Assembly (NCBI GenBank): GCA_965263375.1
Contig: OZ253669.1
Location: 2,852,001-2,916,000, forward strand
Source: JAJFFW01 sp965263375
GTDB taxonomy: Bacteria > Pseudomonadota > Alphaproteobacteria > Caulobacterales > Parvularculaceae
Reading direction: 5' to 3'
DNA: 64,000 nt
Below, one piece after another: positions 41,887-50,697 of the stretch; position 1 is the stretch's first letter, and each line of letters starts with the position of its first letter. A program made the translations under genes and the position numbers. The notes beneath the pieces are model-generated. The model was not told the DNA's origin. It ran no database searches and saw only the letters and a program-made list of their open reading frames with translations.

Positions 41887-43064
41887 AGAGCTTCTTCCCT
41901 TAAACATAATAGCGCTTTGCCGATCGGCACCGGCGGCTTTCCAATCAAAATACGCGCGCGATCCCTCAAAGGCGATACGCCCGCATAGAACCGTTCGATC
42001 AGTGGTTGCGGCATTTTGTAAAACCGCGCGAGCAGTTTATAGCGGTTTTGCGGCTCGGCCGCTTTATAAAGCATGCGGCAAAGAAGCCGATAAAACCCTC
42101 GCTCACGCCAGCGCGCGGTTGAATATAAACGCGTCAACTGATAAAGCGCAGGCCCGCTTAAGTCTTCACTCGCCGCGATTGCACTTGCCAACGCCACAGC
42201 ATCCGGCAAGGAATAGCCCGTCAATGGGTGAAACAACCCGGCGCGCATTCCAGCGCGGGCGACGCCAGCGGGCCCATCATCCCAAAAAGCGTCAATGTCC
42301 CCCGCAAGCGCAATTGGCAACACACCCGCTTCTTCATGCACGACATCTTCCACACGCCAATTTTTTAAAGCGGCGTAGTCAGCAATATCTTGGCTTAACG
42401 CCTCGTGGCTTAGTTCCGCCCCATCAGCATAGCGCGTGTCTTCAATCAATGCGGTATAAGGATTAAAGGGAAGAACATAGACAAAACGATAGCCGTCTTT
42501 TTGTTCAACACAGGCGTCCATGATGATCGGCCTTGTTAACCCATGGGGTTGCGAAAACCTTATCGTCTGGCCCACGAATTTTTGAAACCCAAGTTTTATA
42601 TGCGAACTTCGCTGATCGCCGCGGCAATCAATGACCGCGCGCGCGGAAATTTTTTCTCCGCTTTTTAAGGTCACGCTAGCCTTATCAAGGGCTTCAACCG
42701 GCGTGCTTAAAACAATACCATCCCCAAGTTCGGGCGCGACAACTTCATGGAGGCGCGTCGATAATATTGATCCGTAGGAGGTTGATAAGCTGCGCTCAAA
42801 ACCGGGGAAAGCAACATCTTGGCCTTGCCAGCAATACGCGACCAAAGGCTCGATCCAACAGCGGTCTTCCTTGCAAAGGTCCGTATCGTGGAATGACCAT
42901 GTGTGGTTTCCGCCAAGGGTTTGCCCCGCTTCAAACAAAACAACGTTAAGGTCGGGACGCAGTTGCTTTAAGCGCCACGCGATTAATGACCCCGCAAGGC
43001 CGCCGCCAGCAATGGCGATATCAAGCACGCCAGGTGCAACCGGGTTATGGCTTCTGTCCGACAC
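41883..43064 (-). CDS. crtY: Lycopene beta-cyclase CrtY
   Basis: Cyclises both ends of lycopene to beta-carotene. The N-terminal nucleotide-binding motif is DIAIAGGGLAGSLIAWRL. Other CrtY blocks: GGNHTWSFHD, VIDCRGDQ, FVGQTIRF, FVYVLPFNPYTALIEDTRY and the late RAGLFHPLTGYSLPDAV. The preferred start is the GTG at 43064, giving 393 residues, the usual length; the frame is open to a TTG at 43118. First gene of the crtYIB operon. A 124-base gap to the next gene, which is divergent, should contain the promoter. Confidence 0.93.
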   Translation of the reverse strand: MSDRSHNPVAPGVLDIAIAGGGLAGSLIAWRLKQLRPDLNVVLFEAGQTLGGNHTWSFHDTDLCKEDRCWIEPLVAYCWQGQDVAFPGFERSLSTSYGSILSTRLHEVVAPELGDGIVLSTPVEALDKASVTLKSGEKISARAVIDCRGDQRSSHIKLGFQKFVGQTIRFSQPHGLTRPIIMDACVEQKDGYRFVYVLPFNPYTALIEDTRYADGAELSHEALSQDIADYAALKNWRVEDVVHEEAGVLPIALAGDIDAFWDDGPAGVARAGMRAGLFHPLTGYSLPDAVALASAIAASEDLSGPALYQLTRLYSTARWRERGFYRLLCRMLYKAAEPQNRYKLLARFYKMPQPLIERFYAGVSPLRDRARILIGKPPVPIGKALLCLREEAL

Positions 43065-43188
43065 TGTTAGTCCAAAACCCTTGTAAGAAACAATCTTATG
43101 GAAGCGATACGTGATCAAGCGGTGACAAGATCAGCTAAGCGCCATAGAACTAGTAAACGAGTGCGCCAAGTATAAAGCAGTCCCCGAA

Positions 43189-43968
43189 ATGCCCGAAGCT
43201 CTTTTTCAGACCTATCTCGCTTTAAGCCTGATTATTTGGGCGCGCTATTTTCTGGTTGCTGGTCTGTTTTATTACCTATTGTGGATGCGCCCGGCGGAAA
43301 AAGTGCAAGCAACGCGCTTAGCATCGCAGGCGCCGCAGCGCGGCGTAATTGTCCATGAGATAAAAATGTCCCTGGTTTCTTCTGCGATTTACGCCCTTCC
43401 GGGCGCAATTGTTTTGGAGGCCTATAAAGCCGGGGGCACAGCGATTTACACCGATATAAACGGCCTAATGGGTTGGCTCTATCTACCCATCAGCGCGGGG
43501 TTTTATCTCTTTTTACATGACACCTATTTTTATTGGACGCACCGGGCGATGCATCACCCGAAACTGTTTCACGCGACCCACTTAACCCATCATCGATCCC
43601 GCCAGCCAACCCCTTGGGCGGCGTTTTCCTTTCATCCATACGAGGCGGCGCTTTCCGCATGGCTTTTGCCCTTGGCGACGTTTTTCGTGCCCATCCACGC
43701 TGGTCTTGTAATGGCGTTATTGATTTTCATGACGGTGTGTAGCGTCATCAATCACGCTGGGTGGGAGATCTTTCCCAAAAGCTGGCTAAAAGGGCCATTG
43801 GGTGATTTCTTCATCACCGCCAGCCACCACAATGTCCACCACCGTGATTACGAGGCGAATTTCGCCCTCTATTTCCGGTTTTGGGACCAGCTAATGGGCA
43901 CTGATAAGGGACTAGATCGCGCACTTTTTGCTGAAAAGCCCCCTGCCACAGCTGCAAAACAGGCATAA
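43189..43968 (+). CDS. Fatty acid hydroxylase/sterol desaturase family protein
   Basis: A 259-residue di-iron membrane enzyme. Histidine clusters: HDTYFYWTHRAMHHPKLFH, HATHLTHHRSRQPTPW and ASHHNVHHRDYEANFALYF. Helices are around LIIWARYFLVAGLFYYLLW and GLVMALLIFMTVCSVI. The family includes enzymes that hydroxylate or desaturate many lipids. Being divergent to crtY, it could hydroxylate a carotenoid ring, for example at C-2 as CrtG does, giving caloxanthin or nostoxanthin from zeaxanthin. That is a hypothesis; a sterol-like or fatty acid substrate is equally allowed by the motifs. It is not a CrtW ketolase. Confidence 0.85.
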   Translation: MPEALFQTYLALSLIIWARYFLVAGLFYYLLWMRPAEKVQATRLASQAPQRGVIVHEIKMSLVSSAIYALPGAIVLEAYKAGGTAIYTDINGLMGWLYLPISAGFYLFLHDTYFYWTHRAMHHPKLFHATHLTHHRSRQPTPWAAFSFHPYEAALSAWLLPLATFFVPIHAGLVMALLIFMTVCSVINHAGWEIFPKSWLKGPLGDFFITASHHNVHHRDYEANFALYFRFWDQLMGTDKGLDRALFAEKPPATAAKQA

Positions 43969-44115
43969 AGCACTGTTTTTAAATGAATTTAAAAAGAATT
44001 TGAAAGACCGGGTCAAAGTGTGACGCAGATAACAGTCTGCGCATCCTAGCTGGCCTATTCTCTCCTTGTCGGACAGGCGAACACGCAAACAGCCCCCGAC
44101 AAAAGGAGAGAGAAA

Positions 44116-44214
44116 ATGGCGATTTTAATGGTTTTGACGGTAGCACTTGGCGGCATGATGGTCATGAGCGCTGGCCTAGCAGCAAGCAGCTTCTTCACCC
44201 TTCAGCGCGGTTGA
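44116..44214 (+). CDS. 32-residue membrane peptide
   Basis: A tiny open frame too short for usual gene callers. It has an excellent Shine-Dalgarno, AAGGAGAGAGAAA, directly before the ATG. The product is almost all hydrophobic (ILMVLTVALGGMMVMSAGLA), one transmembrane helix, ending FFTLQRG. It is placed between the hydroxylase gene and the Crp-type fusion regulator. An inverted repeat TTGTCGG (44066-44072) and CCGACAA (44097-44103) lies in its leader. Real translation is likely from the ribosome site; function unknown. Confidence 0.5.
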   Translation: MAILMVLTVALGGMMVMSAGLAASSFFTLQRG

Positions 44215-44527
44215 AAGCGGCCAATGCGAAAAGCGCTCTTACTAGCACGGACCTTGGGGATGAGTATGAACAAGGGGCTGAAGCGCTTTGCGGCGAAACA
44301 AAAGCGCGCCTTTTTATGGCGGCGCCCTTTTCGCCAGACAGGCCCAAAACAACCGGACTAACGAACGCTAACCACGATTATCGACTAGATTTTTAACATT
44401 TTGGTTTGGCCGATCACATTGCAAACAGACCGCTAGTCAACATTTGCAAAGATCCGGTCTAAACTCGGCCCTTCAAGCGCAGCACCCGCACCCAGCCTCT
44501 CAACGCTGTGTTTGGAGGGCCAATAAA

Positions 44528-46993
44528 TTGAACAATCAGCGAAACATGAGCGAAGCCGCCTATAAAGCCCGCGCCTTAAGCGTAGGCGATGTATTTTCCG
44601 TCCTTGATCCTGCCGACCTTGAGGAGCTTGCCCGTATCGCCAGTCCTTCGGCTATTTTACGGGGCCGTGCTTTTAAACCTGGCGCGCAAAACAATATCTT
44701 TTTTATCCAAAGCGGCGCCGCAGCGGTCCTTAAAAGTGATCATGAAGGCGCAAAACCTGTCCTTACCGCCCTGTTAGGGCCAGGGTCGATTTGCGGTCTT
44801 GAAGCAGTCCTGCACCAAAACACGCAAGCAATGGCGCCGCTCAGCACACTACAAAGCTTGAGCGATGTCTCCGCACTCACGCTTAGCGTGGCGGATATTC
44901 TTAGAATTGCCCGGCGCTCCCCTAATTTTTCTGTCGCCCTGATGGAGGCCCTTGCCGCGCAAACCCAAGAGACCGCCGCGCGCATGGCGGAAAGTTTGAG
45001 CCGCCCGTTAGAACTGCGTTTAGCAAAATTCTTGTCCCAGCTTAGCGAAAAACTGGTTCAAGATGACTGGCGCCCATCCGCAATGATCGGACGCTTATCG
45101 CAAAGTTTTATCGCCGATATGCTCGGCGTCTCGCGTGAGCATATAAACCGTACCCTCACCATGTGGGAGAAATCGGGCCTCGTCTTTCAAAATAAATCGG
45201 GCGAGATCATTATCCATAACCGCAAAAGATTGCGCGCCATCGCAAGCGATGAAAATGCCGCCGCACAAAGCAAAAAGAACAAAGACCATGAATGGTTACG
45301 GGAAATTGACGCTTGTCTCGATTTAGGGCTGAACCAGAGCGCGTTTGATCTCGCAGTGGAGGCGGCCAAGCGCGCGCCCCGCGATATTGTTTTCCGTCAC
45401 CGTGCGGTTCTGTCCGCCGCGCGTTCTGGCGCGATGGAAGAGGCGTTTGATCTAATCGATGAATTTAATCTGTCTGCGAACCCGTCCGATGAAGAGACAG
45501 CGTGCTTGCGCCCACGCCTTTTGAGAGACAAGGCTTTTACCCTAAACGCAAAGACTGAACGAACGGCCCTGCTCAAAGACGCCGCGACAGATTACGAGAA
45601 TGTCTTTAAAGCTTGCCAGACACATTATTCAGGCGTCAACGCCGCCTCAAGTTACGCGATGGCTGGCGACGCCGCCCAAGCAAAACGGATTGCTGAAGAC
45701 GTCGAAAAAATCGCACAAATAGATCTAAAAGATCTTGATGAGGATGAAGACGCCTACTGGCTGCGCGCAAGCTTAGCGGAATGCGCCTTATTGAAAGGCG
45801 ATAAAGTCGCGGCCGCAGGCTTATTTCGTGAAGCAAGCACAGCGCCGGACGTCACCGCTGGCAAAAAATCGACGACCCGCCGTCAGTTAATCCGCCTGCG
45901 CGAAGCGGCGAATATCGACATGGACTGGATCACCGGCGCAGTCCCCCAAGGGCGCACAGCTTTCTTTGCTGGCCCCATCTCCCGCGATGGGGCGGCCGAC
46001 GTGGACGCGCTAAAGACCGTAAAACAAGCCGTGCAAAAATGGGCGCGCACAGCACATATTGAATGGGCCTGCGGCGCACTTGCCGCTGGCGCCGACATCG
46101 CCATCGCTGAGACCCTGCTCGAAGAAGGCGCACAGTTGCATGTGTGCCTTCCGCTGGAGCCGAGCCTGTTTTTTAAAACCTCTATCGCGCCCTTTGGCGA
46201 AGAATGGCCGGACCGTTTCGCCGCTTGCATGCGCGCCGCGACTTCCGTCGAATGGAACCCGCGCGCTGAACCCACAGGCGCTGCTTATGCACTCGGCGCC
46301 CATGTCGCCATGGGCAAAACTTTAAGGCAAGCACAAGGGCTTGAGACAACGCCGGAGGCATTTTTCGCTCTTCCCAAAATTAGCGATGGCGACACGCTGA
46401 GCGAAGCACTTTTGGGGACATGGCGCACGCGCGGATTTTCTTACGCCAGCCAAAGCGCTGTATGGGCCGCCCGCCCAGAGGCGGTTGATGAAAACGACAG
46501 CGCCGTCATTTATGCGTCGATTTTTGAATTCACTGAAAGCGCCCCCGCCACGTTTGAACAAGTAAGCAGCATGCTGAAAGGCGCCTCTACGCTCGCTGCA
46601 ATCCCGCTTTTTGCAGACAACAAAGGACGTACGCCAAAAGAACAGCCGTCGGCTGGCGGCGCCTTTCTGTTCAAGACCGCAAAAGATGCAATCAGCGCCG
46701 CACATCTTATCGCCGCAAGCCCCCTCAACAGTAAGACACGCAGCTGGTTAGACGTCGGAGTTTTTGCATCAGACACGCTGCAAGACCTTGGCGACGGCGC
46801 CATAATACGCAGCCAATTCCTCACCGCCTCATGTCGCCCGACAACCGCGTTAGGCAAAATCTATGCGAGTGATCTTTTCGCGAACGCTGCAACGATGGAA
46901 AACCATTCTGCCGCGTTTGACTATATTGGATATGCCAGCGGACAGGAAAAGCATGATCCGTGCCCACTTTATTTACTAGAGAACAAAAATTAA
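44528..46993 (+). CDS. Crp-type regulator fused to TPR, SLOG-like and cyclase-like regions
   Basis: An 821-residue protein with four parts (numbers from the TTG at 44528). Residues 20-135: cyclic-nucleotide-binding-like jelly roll (FKPGAQNNIFFIQSGAAAVL). Residues 165-235: Crp/Fnr-type winged helix (LSQSFIADMLGVSREHINRT). Residues 255-470: helical TPR-like repeats. Residues 475-605: a Rossmann-like region with TAFFAGPISRDG and ALAAGADIAIAETLLEEGAQ, similar to SLOG nucleotide sensors. Residues 660-818: matches the outline of class III adenylyl cyclase ends (IYASIFEFTES, GGAFLFKTAKDAI, LGKIYASDLFANA, FDYIGYA, CPLYLLE) but the metal-binding aspartates appear lost. GGAGG nine bases before TTG supports this start; an ATG at 44546 is possible. 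It converges on the FAH gene with a four-base overlap. Confidence 0.8.
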   Translation: MNNQRNMSEAAYKARALSVGDVFSVLDPADLEELARIASPSAILRGRAFKPGAQNNIFFIQSGAAAVLKSDHEGAKPVLTALLGPGSICGLEAVLHQNTQAMAPLSTLQSLSDVSALTLSVADILRIARRSPNFSVALMEALAAQTQETAARMAESLSRPLELRLAKFLSQLSEKLVQDDWRPSAMIGRLSQSFIADMLGVSREHINRTLTMWEKSGLVFQNKSGEIIIHNRKRLRAIASDENAAAQSKKNKDHEWLREIDACLDLGLNQSAFDLAVEAAKRAPRDIVFRHRAVLSAARSGAMEEAFDLIDEFNLSANPSDEETACLRPRLLRDKAFTLNAKTERTALLKDAATDYENVFKACQTHYSGVNAASSYAMAGDAAQAKRIAEDVEKIAQIDLKDLDEDEDAYWLRASLAECALLKGDKVAAAGLFREASTAPDVTAGKKSTTRRQLIRLREAANIDMDWITGAVPQGRTAFFAGPISRDGAADVDALKTVKQAVQKWARTAHIEWACGALAAGADIAIAETLLEEGAQLHVCLPLEPSLFFKTSIAPFGEEWPDRFAACMRAATSVEWNPRAEPTGAAYALGAHVAMGKTLRQAQGLETTPEAFFALPKISDGDTLSEALLGTWRTRGFSYASQSAVWAARPEAVDENDSAVIYASIFEFTESAPATFEQVSSMLKGASTLAAIPLFADNKGRTPKEQPSAGGAFLFKTAKDAISAAHLIAASPLNSKTRSWLDVGVFASDTLQDLGDGAIIRSQFLTASCRPTTALGKIYASDLFANAATMENHSAAFDYIGYASGQEKHDPCPLYLLENKN

Positions 46994-47673
46994 TAGCGCA
47001 GTTTAAAATCAAGCGGTGATAGATCACCGATCGTAATTTTCACCTGATCACCCGTTTGAAGCGGACCAACCCCTTCCGGCGTACCTGTAAAAATCAGATC
47101 CCCCGCCTTCAGGGTAAATAGGCCAGACAGCGCGACGATGATATCTTCGATTGACCAAATCATTTGTGAAAGCGGCGCATTCTGACGGATTTCTCCATTC
47201 ACTTCAGTGACAAGATTGGCGCTTGTCATATCGCCCGCACTATTCGCCGGGGTTATCTCGCCCAATGGGGCGGAAAAATCAAACCCCTTGGCTGTGTCCC
47301 ACGGGGTTCCAGCATTTTTAGATAGATTTTGCAAATCCCGGCGCGTTAAATCGCAGCCAGCAGCAAACCCAAAAATCGCATCTTTCGCATCCTTGGGGGA
47401 CAGGGCCGCCCCGCCCCCTTTTAAGGCCACTACAAGCTCGCCCTCAAAATGCAGGTTTTCAGTCCCCGGCGGAAATGGAATGACCACCTGCTGAACCGCA
47501 GCATCAGCGGGTTTTGTAAAAAACACCGGCGCATCTTTCGTGGGATCGCCCCCAAGCTCCGCCACATGGGCGGCGTAGTTCTTACCAATGCAAAATATTC
47601 GGCGCACGGGAAACAGACCGCCCCCAATAATGCGCATCGCCGTAACCGGCGCAGGATCAAAAATATAGCTCAT
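46990..47673 (-). CDS. Fumarylacetoacetate hydrolase family protein
   Basis: A 227-residue protein of the FAH superfamily (hydrolases and decarboxylases of 2-oxo acids or fumarylpyruvate-type compounds). The signature blocks are RIFCIGKNYAAHVAELGG, FFTKPADA, LHFEGELVVAL (metal-binding Glu), GYTGADLTRRD-type FAAGCDLTRRDLQNLSK, KGFDFSAPLG and FTGTPEGVGPLQTGD. The exact substrate is not set by sequence; oxaloacetate tautomerase or decarboxylase and fumarylpyruvate hydrolase are the nearest options. The gene ends inside the last bases of the convergent regulator gene. Confidence 0.88.
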   Translation of the reverse strand: MSYIFDPAPVTAMRIIGGGLFPVRRIFCIGKNYAAHVAELGGDPTKDAPVFFTKPADAAVQQVVIPFPPGTENLHFEGELVVALKGGGAALSPKDAKDAIFGFAAGCDLTRRDLQNLSKNAGTPWDTAKGFDFSAPLGEITPANSAGDMTSANLVTEVNGEIRQNAPLSQMIWSIEDIIVALSGLFTLKAGDLIFTGTPEGVGPLQTGDQVKITIGDLSPLDFKLRY

Positions 47674-47716
47674 GCCCCCTGCCTAGCCCACTCATCGAGA
47701 TTTGTGAAGCTGATAC

Positions 47717-47749
47717 AAAAAAGCCGGCGGAAGGTTCCGCCGGCTTTTT
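47717..47749 (-). terminator. Terminator of the TonB receptor gene
   Basis: Perfect ten-base arms GCCGGCGGAA (47723-47732) and TTCCGCCGGC (47735-47744) with a two-base loop, flanked by A and T runs on both sides, so it works in either direction. It lies 21 bases after the receptor stop on the minus strand. Confidence 0.85.
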
Positions 47750-47770
47750 GCTAAGTTTTTGAACTAATGA

Positions 47771-50146
47771 TTAGTAGCGAACAGTGATTGAGCCGCCAAA
47801 GAAACGCGGCGCGCCGCCAATAAAGGTTGGAATGCCGAAAGCATCGCCCGTGTTACCCGCATCGATGATGAACTCTTTGTCAAAGAGATTTTCGACAAAT
47901 AGCTCTGCAGAAAAACGCTCGTCTTTGTCATCAAAGCGCAAACGCAGATCAAAGATCCCGTAAGCTTCTTGAAACTCATCTTGGAAGAAATCAGCCTCTT
48001 GCAAGATGGCGCCGTTACGTGGGTTCACAGCAAAATCATTGTCATTATCGAAGAAGATTTTCGTTTTGTATGTATATGTCGGCATCAAAGTCAAAGAGCC
48101 GTAGTCACAATCTTTTGTAAACGCGCCGCCCACCGTCAACGCATGGTCTGGATTTAAGCGAAACTGATTACCAGCGAAAGCTTGCGGCTCGCCATCATCG
48201 CCGAAATCTTCAAAGCGTGTGTGGTTATATGTGTAAGTCGCAAATAAACGCGCCCATTCCGTCGGCTGTCCAACAATCGCAGTTTCAAAACCAATGGAGT
48301 CTGCGTTACCGGCGTTAAAAGTGACCGGAAACCCGCCGACCACACGAGACGATTGGAAATTTGTGTAAGTGTAATAATAAAGGGCGCCGTCAACCGATAA
48401 ACGATTATCAAACAAACGCGCTTTTAAACCACCTTCATAAGAAGAAACAATCTCAGCCGGCAGTGTATCGAATACGCCTGCTGTTTCATCAAAATCCACC
48501 ACTTCTGGGCGACGACCGCGGCCATAATTAAAGTAAACATCGACATCATCGTTCACTTCGTAATTAATAACGCCCCGCCACGTAAAGCCGTCAAAACTAT
48601 CCTTAGTCGAAAGCTCGGAAAAATTAAGATTAGCAAGATCACCCAATAACAACCCAGGTGATCCAGTGCTGCTAAGAGCCAAAAGGCTTGGTCCGCTGAT
48701 AAGACCAGCGCTGAACCCGCTGCGTTTATCTTCCGTCGTGTACCGGGCGCCAACAATGATCTCTAAGCGATCAGCCGGCTTAATCGTCACGTCAGCGAAG
48801 AAATCATAGGCGTCCGTTTCACCGAAATTCGTAAACTCCTCCGCATGCGCCGGGCTTAGCAACGCAATTGACGCAGGCAGAAGCGGGTTAACGCTAGGGT
48901 CGGTAAAGACCGCTAAAGGCAATGTAGGTTGTGGTTGACCTGGAAATCCGCCAGCAAAAATATCGCCACTTAACAAAGCCGCCGTTAAGCGCTCATCAAA
49001 CTGCAACGGCACGCGCTGGAAACCATCCTCATGGAAATATGAAACGCCAGCAAAGCCAGAAATCATGCCGCCATCATCATAGCGCACGCGAATTTCCTGG
49101 CTGAACTGATCGCCTTGTGCGTCTTCAGCAAAAACAAAAAGCGGCAGGCCGAAACCATCAGGATCAAAAACCTCAAGACTGTCGAAATCGCGATAGCCGG
49201 TAACTGAGTTAATGGTGATTGCGTCATTGAGTTGATACTCAATCAAACCGGTGACGGACCAAAGTTCCCGCTCAATGCCAAGCTCTGTGCCGCCTTCAAA
49301 GCCGCCGAAGGTATTTAAATCCGCCGCAGCGCTTGGGTTAATGTCACCACCGGATGGGATGAATGTGCCAGACTTAAACGAAGAGCCGGTGTTGTTATCG
49401 CTTTGATAGTTGAAGATAACATCCGCACGGAGATTTTCCGCCGGATCAAAACGCAAAGAACCGCGGAAGGCTGCAAGTTCAACACCTTGGAAATCCGTGC
49501 CGCCAAGGCCGTTTTCAATATAGCCGTCGCGTTTTTTGTAACGCGCAGCGCCGCGCAAGGCGAGCGTGTCATCAATCAGCGGCACATTTACGAAGCCATC
49601 ATAAAGCTGATAGTCGTAATTACCGAGCGCGGCGCGAATTTCAGCGTCATATTCATAAGTCGGCTTGTTCTGGATAATGTTGATGGCGCCGATAAGGGCG
49701 GAACGGCCAAACAAGGTTGATTGCGGGCCGCGCGCGACCTCAACATTTGCATCGAATAATTCAACGAAAGAACCACGAGAACGAGAGATCGAGACGCCGT
49801 CTTGGAAGATCGTAACGCGTGGCTCTGTGGTTGCTTCGCCGCTGTCTGATGTAATGCCGCGAATCACAAAGCCTGGGTTGTTCGGGCTTTGCTCTTGCAC
49901 TTCAAGACCAGGGATAAAATCAGCTAGATCGTCAAACTGTTGCACACCAAGGTCTTTAAGCTGCTCTGACGTGTAAGCCGTCACGGCGATTGGAACATCC
50001 GTCAGCGCCTGGGCGCGTTTTTGGGTGTAAACGACAATAACGTCATTTTCGCCATTATCGTCTGTTTGAGCAGCCGTTTGAGCAAAGGAAGCGGACGCCA
50101 TAAACGCCGCAGACAGCGCAGTTGCGCCAAGAAGTGCTTTTTTCAT
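47771..50146 (-). CDS. TonB-dependent outer membrane receptor
   Basis: A 791-residue ligand-gated porin. The signal peptide is KKALLGATALSAAFMASASF with a cut after FAQ. A TonB-box-like stretch NDVIVVYTQKRAQ is followed by the plug domain (LTDVPIAVTAYTSEQLKDLG, GFVIRGITSD, EVARGPQSTLFGRSALIGAINI). The barrel follows, ending in the C-terminal aromatic residue of GGSITVRY. The VYTQKRAQ...DVPIAVTAYT pattern matches receptors of Caulobacterales and sphingomonads for siderophores, carbohydrates or aromatic compounds; the ligand is unknown. It stands alone, with no TonB, sigma factor or transporter beside it. Confidence 0.95.
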   Translation of the reverse strand: MKKALLGATALSAAFMASASFAQTAAQTDDNGENDVIVVYTQKRAQALTDVPIAVTAYTSEQLKDLGVQQFDDLADFIPGLEVQEQSPNNPGFVIRGITSDSGEATTEPRVTIFQDGVSISRSRGSFVELFDANVEVARGPQSTLFGRSALIGAINIIQNKPTYEYDAEIRAALGNYDYQLYDGFVNVPLIDDTLALRGAARYKKRDGYIENGLGGTDFQGVELAAFRGSLRFDPAENLRADVIFNYQSDNNTGSSFKSGTFIPSGGDINPSAAADLNTFGGFEGGTELGIERELWSVTGLIEYQLNDAITINSVTGYRDFDSLEVFDPDGFGLPLFVFAEDAQGDQFSQEIRVRYDDGGMISGFAGVSYFHEDGFQRVPLQFDERLTAALLSGDIFAGGFPGQPQPTLPLAVFTDPSVNPLLPASIALLSPAHAEEFTNFGETDAYDFFADVTIKPADRLEIIVGARYTTEDKRSGFSAGLISGPSLLALSSTGSPGLLLGDLANLNFSELSTKDSFDGFTWRGVINYEVNDDVDVYFNYGRGRRPEVVDFDETAGVFDTLPAEIVSSYEGGLKARLFDNRLSVDGALYYYTYTNFQSSRVVGGFPVTFNAGNADSIGFETAIVGQPTEWARLFATYTYNHTRFEDFGDDGEPQAFAGNQFRLNPDHALTVGGAFTKDCDYGSLTLMPTYTYKTKIFFDNDNDFAVNPRNGAILQEADFFQDEFQEAYGIFDLRLRFDDKDERFSAELFVENLFDKEFIIDAGNTGDAFGIPTFIGGAPRFFGGSITVRY

Positions 50147-50160
50147 GAATAACCCCAGTA

Positions 50161-50177
50161 ATGAATACGTTATTCAT
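50161..50177. promoter_or_regulatory. Inverted repeat upstream of the TonB receptor
   Basis: Perfect seven-base arms ATGAATA and TATTCAT with spacer CGT, 14 bases before the receptor start codon. The site could be a repressor operator or a small leader hairpin near the ribosome site. It does not match the 19-base Fur consensus. Confidence 0.45.
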
Positions 50178-50697
50178 CGCCTAACGGTGGAGCATGACGT
50201 TTTTAATTCTCTGGCGTGAAGCAACTGTGACAAGCCAAACACGAAGTCGTGAGCGTTACCCAAAAGCGACAACAGGCGGTAAAACCTGGTCCTTAAAAGC
50301 GTTTTCGCAATATAAGCGGTTTGCGTTGAAACTCTTCACCCAGCCCACTGCGACAACAGATCCCCCAATATTCGGGTCATAGATATCCAATTAGGCTTGT
50401 TGTCGTTCCTTAAGATTGAGATATGATCGCGCTCTGGTAAAAAGGGCGGTTCAAACTTGGGGCCTCGTATCGGCATATCGATAAAGGTCCATCGTGATTC
50501 AAAACCGTCTCTTGATGGGCTATCGCTATGGTGCTTTAGCCAAACGATTGATGACTTTAGAAAAAATAGCGCGCAAATCGAAAAAGGCGCCCTATATAGG
50601 ATCAAATAAATGGCGCGGGCGCCGCTGGCGCGGACAAATTGACTGCGAAAAAGCGACCGCGAGAATGAATAACCAGGAACGCTGAACAGGCGGACTT
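50178..50697. other. Long intergenic region without a clear gene
   Basis: About 520 bases between the TonB receptor and korA. A minus-strand open frame at 50336-50605 ends with FLPERDHISILRNDNKPNWIS, which recalls the C-terminal end of alpha/beta hydrolases with its Asp-His pair, but there is no ribosome site or upstream domain. It may be a gene remnant. No tRNA or terminator was recognised. The korA promoter should lie near the right end. Confidence 0.3.

Noticed and set aside
43189..43968. Possible CrtW beta-carotene ketolase
   Set aside because: The histidine clusters follow the fatty acid hydroxylase/sterol desaturase pattern and not that of CrtW.
44211..44396. 61-codon open frame that starts at TTG inside the stop of the tiny membrane peptide
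   Set aside because: The TTGA overlap would allow coupling, but the product has no motif, odd composition and no ribosome site. I could not support it as a gene.
50494..50685. Plus-strand 63-codon frame before korA
   Set aside because: It is basic and featureless, and has no ribosome site.
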